From: Myceligenerans pegani
GTDB lineage: Bacteria; Actinomycetota; Actinomycetes; Actinomycetales; Cellulomonadaceae
Length of the DNA: 64,000 nucleotides
Direction: 5' to 3'
Assembly: GCF_014892515.1 (NCBI RefSeq)
Contig: NZ_JADBGR010000105.1
Location: 143,865-207,864, forward strand
Below the pieces are notes generated by a model, which saw nothing but the letters and a program-made list of their open reading frames with translations, searched no databases and had not been told where the DNA came from. A program made the translations under genes and the position numbers. Shown piece by piece: positions 49,779 through 57,386 of this stretch. Numbering within the stretch: position 1 is the stretch's first letter; the number at the start of each line of letters is the position of its first letter.

Positions 49779-51089
49779 TTGAAGCACGCAGCACCGAAGA
49801 AGAAGACCGGCGTCTCGCGCACCGTCGCGACCGTCGCCATCGCGACCGCCGCAGCCGGTGCGGCCACCCCGGCGATCGCCGCCGAACTGCCTCAGCCGGA
49901 CGTCGACCTCGGCGACCTCCCCACCACCGACCTCGTCCCGCTGCCCGACCACGACGAGCTCGTCTCCAACCTCCCGGCGGCCGAGCTGCCGGTCGGAGAA
50001 CTGCCCGTCGGGGAGCTGCCGGCCGCCGAGCTGCCGGGCGCCGACCTCGCCTCCGTCGGTGTGCCGGGTGTCGCCGATGTCGCGGACCTCGGCAAGGCCG
50101 GGGCTGTCGCCAACAAGGCCGGCGCCGCCGTCAACAAGGCGGAGGCGGCCACCCACCAGGTCGAGGCGGTCGCCGGGAAGGCCATGCCCGCGGTGATCGC
50201 TCCGGCCTCCTACCTGGCCCCGAACTACTCGCTGCCGGAGTTCTCGGGCGAGGACGTGACCGAGACCGTCGGTTCGGCCGCGGACACGGCCCTCGGCACC
50301 GCCGGTACGGCCGGGCCGGGTGCCGTCGCGGCGGTGCCGGCCGTGCTCGCCGAGGGCACGACGCCCGCGGCGAACATCGTGTCGAACATCCCGGGTGCCA
50401 CGTCCGGCGTGTCGCGCCTCGCCGCAAGCCTGCTGCGCGGCCTGCCGGCGACCGTCGCCCCGGCGACGGGCGCCGCCGCGGGCGTGGTGTCCACGGCGCT
50501 GAACGGTGTCGTGCCCGGCGTGGCCGGTCCGGTCACCGACGAGGTCGTGCCGAACACGGTGAGCGCCGTGACCGACGAGGTCGTGCCCGCCGCCACCGGC
50601 CCGGTGACCGACGAGGTCGTTCCGGGCACGGTCGGCCACGTCAAGGGCGACATCGCTCCGGGTGCGCTGGCCGCGGCCGACAGCCTCAAGAGCACCGCCG
50701 AGAACACCGCGAAGGGTGCTCCGGGTGCCGCCACCGACGCCGTGGACCCGGCCGTCAAGGGCACGGTGGGCGAGGTCGACGGCCTCGGCGTCGTCGGCGG
50801 TGTCACCGGCATCGTCACGGACGTGACCGGCACGGGGGACGTCGTGGACGGCGTGACCGAGAAGGTCGACGGCGTGACGGGCACGGTCGACGGCCTGACC
50901 GGCGGCGTCGACGGCGTGACCGGCACGGTCCAGGGCGTGACCGGCAAGGTCGCCGGCGTCACCGGCGCCGTCACCGAGACGGCCGGCGCGGGTGACGTGG
51001 TGGACGGCGTGACCGAGAAGGTCGACGGCGTGACCGGCACGGCCGGCCTGGACGGCGTGCTGGGCACGGCCACCGGCCTGCTCCAGTGA
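49779..51089 (+). CDS. Secreted Val/Asp/Gly-repeat protein 2
   Basis: Paralogue of the preceding gene, 436 residues. It shares MKHAAPKKK, the Ala-rich signal peptide, AAELPQPDVDLGDLPTTDL, YSLPEFSGED and ATDAVDPAVKG. Its repeats differ: V-T-D-E-V-V-P units (about 248-285) and 7-residue V-D-G-V-T-G-T units near the C-terminus (about 355-420). Short AELPVGELPVGELPAAELPG motifs add another array. It starts at TTG 49779 after a GGGGG run. No anchor motif is visible. Secretion and a surface or matrix role are inferred only from signal peptide and composition. Confidence 0.83.
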   Translation: MKHAAPKKKTGVSRTVATVAIATAAAGAATPAIAAELPQPDVDLGDLPTTDLVPLPDHDELVSNLPAAELPVGELPVGELPAAELPGADLASVGVPGVADVADLGKAGAVANKAGAAVNKAEAATHQVEAVAGKAMPAVIAPASYLAPNYSLPEFSGEDVTETVGSAADTALGTAGTAGPGAVAAVPAVLAEGTTPAANIVSNIPGATSGVSRLAASLLRGLPATVAPATGAAAGVVSTALNGVVPGVAGPVTDEVVPNTVSAVTDEVVPAATGPVTDEVVPGTVGHVKGDIAPGALAAADSLKSTAENTAKGAPGAATDAVDPAVKGTVGEVDGLGVVGGVTGIVTDVTGTGDVVDGVTEKVDGVTGTVDGLTGGVDGVTGTVQGVTGKVAGVTGAVTETAGAGDVVDGVTEKVDGVTGTAGLDGVLGTATGLLQ

Positions 51090-51103
51090 CACGCTGAGCA
51101 CCA

Positions 51104-51135
51104 CGGCCCGGCCCTGCGCCAGCGGGGCCGGGCCG
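51104..51135 (+). terminator. Terminator after repeat protein 2
   Basis: CGGCCCGGCCC (51104-51114) pairs perfectly with GGGCCGGGCCG (51125-51135) around a 10-nt loop, 14 bp after the stop. Confidence 0.82.
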
Positions 51136-51331
51136 CTGTGTTCGAGGCGGTAACTTCCCTGCATGCGTCGCATTTCGGCGTTCACGTGCCTGACTTGACC
51201 CCTCGTTACACCATCGTTATGGTGCGCCGCATAGATCGCCCGTTCCGGGGTATAACAAGCCATCCCGGAGCGGTACCGTCCTGAAGGACGCACCGCAGGA
51301 CGCACGGACCGTCTCCCAGGGGATGCAGCTG

Positions 51332-52960
51332 ATGAAGCAGGCAACGAAGTCGACTCGCAAGAACGCGGCCACGAAGCAGGTCAGGCGCGTCGTCGCGACC
51401 ATCGCGCTGGCGACGGCCGCCGGTACCGCGGCGACGCCCGCCTTCGCGGCCGAGAGCGAGAACGACCGCGGCGGCGAGGGCATCGGCCGTGCGTTCGGGT
51501 CCGACCGTCCTGGTGCCAAGTTCGGTGGTGCCGAGCGCGGCGTCGAGGTCAAGGACGACGGCACGGTCGAGGTGAAGCGCGGCGGGGTACTGAGCGGCGT
51601 CGAGGACCTCGTGGCGCGGGTCGTCGGCGGAGCCGGTTCCGTGGTCGAGAAGGCCACGAAGGACACGAAGGACGTCGTCGAGGATGTCGTCGACGAGCCG
51701 GCCGATGTCGTGGAGGATGTCGTCGACGAGCCGACCCGTGTCGTGGAGAAGGCGACCGAGGTCGTCGGCGGGGCCACCGACCCGGTCGAGGACGTCGTGG
51801 AGGGCGTGACCGGCGAGGCGCCGGACGGTGAGCAGGAGCGGCCGGAGAAGGCCGCGGAAGGCGACGCGACGGCGGACTCCGAGGACGAGGGGCGCGGTTC
51901 CGGCAAGGAGGCTGGCGGCCAGCGCGACGGCGCCGGGAAGGTTGGCTCCGACGACAAGAAGTCCGAGGGCGAGTCGGACGCGGGTGTCGACTACTTCGCG
52001 TCGGCCGACATCGACTACAGCGCCGACGCCGAGGACCGGGCGCCCGAGGCTCCGGTCGCCGGGCCGGCCGACGACATCCCGGTGAGCGGTGAGCTGCTCG
52101 CCTTCGAGGCGACCGCGAAGGCGCTCGGGTTCGGTCCGGACGCGCTGTTCGGCGACAAGCACCAGGCAGACGGCGACCAGCGGTTCGACGACCACCGGCA
52201 GTCCGGCGACTACGAGCCGCGCCACATGAAGTCGCCGTCGGCGTCACGGGGTGGCGAACGGAGCGCGCTCGACACGCACCAGGGCATGGAAGGGTCCGTC
52301 TCCCTCTCCTCGGACCTGCTGGCCGGCATCGGCGTCGGCAACGTCGACCTCAAGCTGCTGGCCTCCGACGAGGGCGTCGACGTCCGCGTCGGCGCGGGTG
52401 ACGTCAAGGCGGAGGTCAAGGCCGAACGGAAGGGCCTCGCGGTCGAGGCCGAGGTCCAGGACGTCGCCGACGTCGAGGTCGGCGCGAACGCCCAGGGCGT
52501 GGAGGCGTCGGCCGACGCCGCCGGCGTGGCGAAGGTGGCCGCGGGCGTCGCGGCAACGGGCGACACCGCCGATGACACGGACGCCACGCCCGACGCCGCC
52601 GCGAGCGGTGTGGAGCAGGACGTGTCGGGGTTCGCCGACCGGGGGGCGCGGCCGCTCCAGGGCGGCGCGCACGGCCATCCGGGGCAGGAGCCCCGCGGCG
52701 CGATCGCCCCGGCGGGCGCCGAGTTCCTCTCGTACCAGCCGACGACGGTCGACCGCGTGGCCGAGGAGGCGGACGCGGCCACCAGGGAGGCCACGATCGA
52801 CGCCCCGCTGCGGGTGGCGACGACCGGCACCGAGGCGGCTGCGCTGACGGGGCTGGCCGGCGCGCTGGTCGTGGGAGGTGCGGGTGCGCTCCTCGTGGCC
52901 AACCGCTCGGGCCGGAACGGCGAGGCGGCGCCCGTGCGGGTGCCGAACAGCACTTCCTGA
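51332..52960 (+). CDS. Exported acidic repeat protein with C-terminal membrane segment
   Basis: Protein of 542 residues. A signal peptide (KQVRRVVATIALATAAGTAATPAFA) resembles those of the two preceding proteins. D-V-V-E-D-V-V-D-E-P units (about 110-150) echo their repeats. The middle is acidic and polar; a later section (VSLSSDLLAGIGVGNVDLKLL to about 400) looks beta-rich with alternating Val/Glu. The end has one hydrophobic helix (LTGLAGALVVGGAGALLVA) and a short basic tail, but no LPXTG. ATG 51332 has GGGG 9 nt upstream; ATG 51323 is in frame but too close. Function unknown. Confidence 0.8.
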   Translation: MKQATKSTRKNAATKQVRRVVATIALATAAGTAATPAFAAESENDRGGEGIGRAFGSDRPGAKFGGAERGVEVKDDGTVEVKRGGVLSGVEDLVARVVGGAGSVVEKATKDTKDVVEDVVDEPADVVEDVVDEPTRVVEKATEVVGGATDPVEDVVEGVTGEAPDGEQERPEKAAEGDATADSEDEGRGSGKEAGGQRDGAGKVGSDDKKSEGESDAGVDYFASADIDYSADAEDRAPEAPVAGPADDIPVSGELLAFEATAKALGFGPDALFGDKHQADGDQRFDDHRQSGDYEPRHMKSPSASRGGERSALDTHQGMEGSVSLSSDLLAGIGVGNVDLKLLASDEGVDVRVGAGDVKAEVKAERKGLAVEAEVQDVADVEVGANAQGVEASADAAGVAKVAAGVAATGDTADDTDATPDAAASGVEQDVSGFADRGARPLQGGAHGHPGQEPRGAIAPAGAEFLSYQPTTVDRVAEEADAATREATIDAPLRVATTGTEAAALTGLAGALVVGGAGALLVANRSGRNGEAAPVRVPNSTS

Positions 52961-53049
52961 CCCCCACGAGCTCTGTGCGCTGCGAAAAGCTGTCATCGCG
53001 CAGCCACTGTTGCATATCGGTACCAGATGTGACGGGCGCTCCGCACGGA

Positions 53050-53055
53050 TAGACT
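53050..53055 (+). promoter_or_regulatory. -10 box of the DUF5926 gene (leaderless)
   Basis: TAGACT with a 7-nt gap to ATG 53063. Confidence 0.55.
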
Positions 53056-53062
53056 CGCCTGC

Positions 53063-53881
53063 ATGGCTCAGAACGACTTCGTGCTCCGCCCCTTCGAAGG
53101 GCTTCCCGGCGAACCTGACTGGGTCGCGTTCCGCGAGGCGGTGCCGTCGGCGACGGGGACGGCGCGCACCACCGCGGAGTACGGCTCGCGTGACGTCACG
53201 GTCGTCACCAACCTCCCGGCGGGCTGGGTCGCGTTGCACCGGGCCGATGGCGCGATCCTGCTCGCGGTGCAGGGCATCGTCGGCTCCGGCGACGTCAGCC
53301 GGGACCTCGCCGCCGCTCTGCTGACCGCGCTCGATGCCGAGCCGGGCACGCCCGTCGAGCCGGCGGGCGTGCCCGCCCCGGACGCGCCGCGTCTGCAGGA
53401 CGTGCTCGACATGGCGGTGCCGTTCGAGGTCACCGTGCACGAAGGCTTCGACTACTGGCTGGCCCCGGACGCCGAGGCCACTCCCGATGTCCAGGCGTCG
53501 CTGGAGGAGGCGTCGGCGAGCGCGATCCCGACGGTGAAGCTCGACGGGGTCGAGGCTGCCTACTGGTGCCGGATGACCCGTGAGTTCGTGCGCTGGGCGC
53601 GTCCCGAGCCCGAGGACGAGGTCATCGATGCGCTTTCCCGCCTGCACGCCAAGCGCGAGTCAGGACTCGCCGGTGGGCGCTTCGTCGGTGCGTTCCGTGC
53701 GTCGGGGCTGATCGTGCCCGTCTGGGAACTGCCGCGGGGCACGGAGGCGCAGGACGTGGCCGAGCCGATCGCGGAGCTCTCGGAGCGGCTCACGAAAGCC
53801 CTTGCCACGGAAGGGCCGCTGGATGCGAACGAGCGACGTGCGAGAGCGGGTATCGTCTCGCGGCAGGTCACATTGCGGTGA
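53063..53881 (+). CDS. DUF5926 family protein
   Basis: Soluble protein of 272 residues with no signal peptide. Sequences such as LRPFEGLPGEPDWVAFREAVPSA and a central LQDVLDMAVPFEVTVHEGFDYWL match the actinobacterial DUF5926 family as I remember it; its role is not known. It is preceded by a leaderless-type promoter and followed by a glycosyltransferase and serS, a neighbourhood I believe is common in related genomes. Confidence 0.85.
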   Translation: MAQNDFVLRPFEGLPGEPDWVAFREAVPSATGTARTTAEYGSRDVTVVTNLPAGWVALHRADGAILLAVQGIVGSGDVSRDLAAALLTALDAEPGTPVEPAGVPAPDAPRLQDVLDMAVPFEVTVHEGFDYWLAPDAEATPDVQASLEEASASAIPTVKLDGVEAAYWCRMTREFVRWARPEPEDEVIDALSRLHAKRESGLAGGRFVGAFRASGLIVPVWELPRGTEAQDVAEPIAELSERLTKALATEGPLDANERRARAGIVSRQVTLR

Positions 53882-54021
53882 GAAGCGCGACGCTCAATAT
53901 CACCGGGTGTTCACGGTAATTCCGCAACTCGTGGAGTAGGATCCCGAGGGTAAACCTTTGCACTCTGTTGTGCGGGGCTTGCCCCGATTTCACGCAGACC
54001 AACGCTCTAGGCAGGACAGGT

Positions 54022-54819
54022 GTGAACGCTCTTCCGGTCGCGAAGACACGGCGTCCAGGCAGCACACGACAAGGGAAGAACGTCCAGCGGGTCGCCGTGA
54101 TCATTCCCGCCAAGGACGAGGCCGAGCGCATCGCGTCGACGGTGCGTTCGGCCCGCGCCATCCCGCACGTCGATCTCGTGCTCGTGGTAGACGACGGGTC
54201 CGACGACGACACGTCGAACGTGGCCCGCGGCGCGGGCGCCGTCGTCGTGCGGCATTCGCACAACCGGGGCAAGGCCGCTGCGATGGAGACCGGTGCCGCC
54301 GTCGTGGCGATGCGTGACGCCGACGGGCGCCCGCCGCGCCTCCTGCTGTTCATCGACGGCGACCTGGGCGACACGGCCGTCAACACCGCCCCGCTCGTGC
54401 GTCCGGTGCTGGAGGGCGTGGCCGACGTCGCGATCGCCCTCCTGCCCAAGCAGCCCGGGGCCGGTGGGCGTGGGATCGTCGTGGGAACCGCCCGGAAGGC
54501 GATCCAGGCGATGACGGGGTGGAGCCCCAAGCAGCCGCTGTCGGGCATGCGGTGCATCACGCGTGAGGCGTTCGAGGCCGCCACGCCCCTGGCCAAGGGC
54601 TGGGGCGTGGAGACGGGGATGACGATCGACCTGCTGCGCGGCGGCTACGTCGCCGTGGAGGTGCCGTGCGATCTCCGGCACCGCGCGTCCGCCAACGATC
54701 TCAAGGGCCAGATGCACCGCGCCGCCCAGTACCGCGACGTGCTCGTGGCGATCAACTTCCGCAAGGTGCGGGGCGCCATGGACTCGGTCCGTCACACCAC
54801 GAACCAGGTCCGGCACTGA
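54022..54819 (+). CDS. Family 2 glycosyltransferase
   Basis: GT-A fold enzyme of 265 residues. It has VAVIIPAKDEAERIASTVRS, LVLVVDDGSDDDTSNVA and LLFIDGDLGDT, the sugar-nucleotide and metal sites of GT2 enzymes related to dolichyl-phosphate or glucosyl-3-phosphoglycerate transferases. No membrane helix is present, so the product may be soluble or the enzyme peripheral. GTG 54022 is my choice; the frame is open to 53968. A small hairpin (CGGGGC-TT-GCCCCG, about 53977-53990) lies in the leader. Confidence 0.88.
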   Translation: MNALPVAKTRRPGSTRQGKNVQRVAVIIPAKDEAERIASTVRSARAIPHVDLVLVVDDGSDDDTSNVARGAGAVVVRHSHNRGKAAAMETGAAVVAMRDADGRPPRLLLFIDGDLGDTAVNTAPLVRPVLEGVADVAIALLPKQPGAGGRGIVVGTARKAIQAMTGWSPKQPLSGMRCITREAFEAATPLAKGWGVETGMTIDLLRGGYVAVEVPCDLRHRASANDLKGQMHRAAQYRDVLVAINFRKVRGAMDSVRHTTNQVRH

Positions 54820-54873
54820 TACCGGTCCGAACCGATCCCCGGCCGGGCACGCTCCCGCACGCCCCGGCTCCCC

Positions 54874-56148
54874 TCAGCTCTTGACCGGCTCGAGGATCTC
54901 CGCGCCGCCCAGGTAGGGCCGCAGCGCCTCGGGAACGCGCACCGAGCCGTCCTCCCGCTGGTGGTTCTCCAGGATCGCCACGATCCACCGCGTCGTCCCC
55001 AGCGTGCCGTTCAGGGTGGCCACCGTGCGCGTCGTGCCGTCCTCGGTGCGCTCCCGCACACCCAGCCGACGCGCCTGGAACGTGGTGCAGTTCGACGTCG
55101 ACGTCAGCTCCAGGTAGCGCTCCTGGGTGGGCAGCCACGCCTCGCAGTCGAACTTGCGGGCCGCGCTCGAGCCCAGGTCGCCCGCGGCCGTGTCGATCAC
55201 CCGGTACGGCAGCTCGACCTTGGCCAGCATGGCCTCTTCCCAGGCCAGCAGGCGCTCGTGCTCGGCCGCCGCGTCCTCCGGGCGGCAGTAGCTGAACATC
55301 TCGACCTTGTGGAACTGGTGCACGCGGATGATGCCGCGCACGTCCTTGCCGTGCGATCCGGCCTCGCGGCGGTAGCAGGCGCTCCAGCCGGCGTACCGCA
55401 GCGGACCGTCCGCCAGGTCGACGATCTCGTCGGCGTGGTAACCCGCGAGAGCCACCTCCGAGGTGCCGACCAGGTACAGGTCGTCCTTCTCGAGGCGGTA
55501 GATCTCGTCGGCATGCTTGCCGAGGAACCCGGTGCCGCGCATGGTCTCCGGCTTCACCAGCGTCGGCGTGATGACCGGCGTGAAGCCCTCGGCGACGGCC
55601 TGGTCCATCGCCATGTTGAGCAGCGCCAGCTCGAGCCGCGCGCCGACCCCGGTCAGGTAGTAGAACCGCGAGCCCGACACCTTCGCGCCACGCTGGGTGT
55701 CGATCGCGCCGAGGCCCTCGCCCAGGTCGAGGTGGTCGCGCGGCGCGAAGCCCTCGGCGGCGAAGTCGCGCGGCGTGCCCTCGGTGCGGAGCACCACGAA
55801 GTCCTCCTCGCCGCCGGCCGGAGCGCCCTCTGCGATGTTCGGGATCTCCCAGAGGATGCCGTCGAGGCGCTCCTGCGCGGCGTTCGCCGTGGCCTGGTGA
55901 TCTTTGACCTCCTGCGCGAGCCGCTTGGTGCGGGCCAGCAGCTCCACCTTCTCGTCGCCCGAAGCCCTCGCGACCTCCTTGCCCAGCGCCTTCTGCTCGG
56001 CGCGCAGGGCCTCGAACGTCGTCAGGGACGACCGCCGCGTGGCGTCGGCCTCCAGGGCCGCGTCGACGAGGGCGGGGTCGTCGCCGCGGGCCGTCTGGCT
56101 CGCGCGCACGACGTCGGGGTTCTCGCGCAGCTGCTTCAGATCGATCAC
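54874..56148 (-). CDS. serS: Seryl-tRNA synthetase
   Basis: Class II synthetase of 424 residues that charges tRNA-Ser. The N-terminal coiled-coil arm (about 25-105) with [21 protein letters not shown] contacts the tRNA. Motif 2 is [22 protein letters not shown], and motif 3 is the region [18 protein letters not shown]. The start is GTG 56148 ([17 protein letters not shown]), with TAGGCT 6 nt upstream, suggesting leaderless initiation. The lipid kinase gene is divergent only 51 bp away. Confidence 0.98.
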   Translation of the reverse strand: MIDLKQLRENPDVVRASQTARGDDPALVDAALEADATRRSSLTTFEALRAEQKALGKEVARASGDEKVELLARTKRLAQEVKDHQATANAAQERLDGILWEIPNIAEGAPAGGEEDFVVLRTEGTPRDFAAEGFAPRDHLDLGEGLGAIDTQRGAKVSGSRFYYLTGVGARLELALLNMAMDQAVAEGFTPVITPTLVKPETMRGTGFLGKHADEIYRLEKDDLYLVGTSEVALAGYHADEIVDLADGPLRYAGWSACYRREAGSHGKDVRGIIRVHQFHKVEMFSYCRPEDAAAEHERLLAWEEAMLAKVELPYRVIDTAAGDLGSSAARKFDCEAWLPTQERYLELTSTSNCTTFQARRLGVRERTEDGTTRTVATLNGTLGTTRWIVAILENHQREDGSVRVPEALRPYLGGAEILEPVKS

Positions 56149-56154
56149 GCGCCC

Positions 56155-56160
56155 AGCCTA
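56155..56160 (-). promoter_or_regulatory. -10 box of serS (leaderless)
   Basis: TAGGCT on the minus strand with a 6-nt gap to GTG 56148. Confidence 0.55.
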
Positions 56161-56187
56161 CTGGCGTGGGCCCCGAGAGCTCCCGGG

Positions 56188-56193
56188 GATAAT
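56188..56193 (+). promoter_or_regulatory. -10 box of the lipid kinase gene (leaderless)
   Basis: GATAAT with a 6-nt gap to ATG 56200. It lies only 28 bp from the serS -10 box on the other strand. Confidence 0.55.
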
Positions 56194-56199
56194 CACCCC

Positions 56200-57312
56200 A
56201 TGGAGTGGCAGGTGTGGCTCGGAGTCGCGGCGATCGTGATCGCCCTGACCGCGCTGGGGGTCGCGCTGCGGATCTACGCGCGTGTCGCGACGATGCGCCG
56301 CCGTCTCGGGCCGGTCGTGCCGCAGGCGCTCGCCGGCCAGGGGCCGCGCCGGATCGCCGTCGTCGTCAACCCCTCCAAGGCCGGCACCGTCGGCCTGCGG
56401 AACCGGGTGCGGGCGGCGTGCGTGGAGCGCGGCCTGCCGCCGCCCGTCTTCTACGAGACCACGGTCGAGGACCCGGGCCAGGGCCACGCCCGCCGGGCCG
56501 TCGAGGAGGGGGCCGACGTCGTCGTCGCCGCGGGGGGCGACGGCACCGTGCGGGCGGTCGCCGAGGCTCTCGTCGGCGGCGAGGTGCCGATGGGCGTGAT
56601 CCCCGTCGGCACGGGCAACCTGCTGGCCCGCAACCTCGAGGTCTCGGTCACGGACGCGGAGCGGGCGATCGCCGTCGTGCTCGACGGCCGGACCCGCGCG
56701 ATCGACGTCGGCTGGCTGCGCGTGGAGGAGTTCGCGCCCGACGACGACCCGACCGACCCTGCCGAGCCTCCGCACGACACCACGATCGAGCACATCTTCC
56801 TCGTCATCGCCGGCCTCGGGTTCGACGCCGCGATGGTGGCCGGCGCCGATCCCGCGCTGAAGAAGCGGGTCGGCTGGATGGCGTACTTCGTCGCCGGCCT
56901 GCCCCACCTGCGAGCGCGCCGTCTCCGGGCCCGGATCTGGCTGGACGACGAACCTCCCGCCGACGCCCGCCTGCGCAGCATCATGATCGGCAACTGCGGG
57001 ATGCTGCCCGGCGGCATCACGCTGCTGCCGGACGCCGTCCTGGACGACGGCGTGCTCGACGTCGCCGCCGCCGACGTGCGCGGCGGGGTGCTCGGCTGGG
57101 CCCAGCTCACCGTGGAGGTCGCGATGCAGGGCTTCGGGGTGCGGTCCGACCTGCCGGAGAAACTGGGCCGGATCGACCATGCCACCTGCCGGCGGGCACG
57201 GGTCCGGGTGAGCGGTGGCGACGAGGTGCAGGTCGACGGCGACCCGCTCGGCCGCGCGGTCCAGATCTCGGCGCGTGTCGAACCCGCCGCGCTCCAGGTG
57301 CGGGCGCCGTGA
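56200..57312 (+). CDS. Diacylglycerol/sphingosine kinase-like lipid kinase
   Basis: Lipid kinase of 370 residues. One N-terminal hydrophobic helix (VWLGVAAIVIALTALGVAL) may anchor it. The DAGK catalytic domain has RIAVVVNPSKAG, the nucleotide loop AAGGDGTVRAVAEALVGG and GVIPVGTGNLLARNL, then VIAGLGFDAAMVAG. The C-terminal half has the second domain ending DEVQVDGDPLG. Such enzymes phosphorylate diacylglycerol or related lipids at the membrane. It is divergent from serS. Confidence 0.94.
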   Translation: MEWQVWLGVAAIVIALTALGVALRIYARVATMRRRLGPVVPQALAGQGPRRIAVVVNPSKAGTVGLRNRVRAACVERGLPPPVFYETTVEDPGQGHARRAVEEGADVVVAAGGDGTVRAVAEALVGGEVPMGVIPVGTGNLLARNLEVSVTDAERAIAVVLDGRTRAIDVGWLRVEEFAPDDDPTDPAEPPHDTTIEHIFLVIAGLGFDAAMVAGADPALKKRVGWMAYFVAGLPHLRARRLRARIWLDDEPPADARLRSIMIGNCGMLPGGITLLPDAVLDDGVLDVAAADVRGGVLGWAQLTVEVAMQGFGVRSDLPEKLGRIDHATCRRARVRVSGGDEVQVDGDPLGRAVQISARVEPAALQVRAP

Positions 57313-57374
57313 ACCGTGGCCGTGCCCGGGGCGGACCAGTCCTCGTCCAGAGGCCGCGCCACCCGCACGACCTC

Positions 57375-57380
57375 TAAGCT
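57375..57380 (+). promoter_or_regulatory. -10 box of the large membrane protein gene (leaderless)
   Basis: TAAGCT with a 6-nt gap to ATG 57387. Confidence 0.5.
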
Positions 57381-57386
57381 GACGCG

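Noticed and set aside
51332..52960. Possible sortase-anchored protein
   Set aside because: The C-terminal helix and basic tail fit, but no LPXTG-like motif precedes the helix and no sortase gene is nearby.
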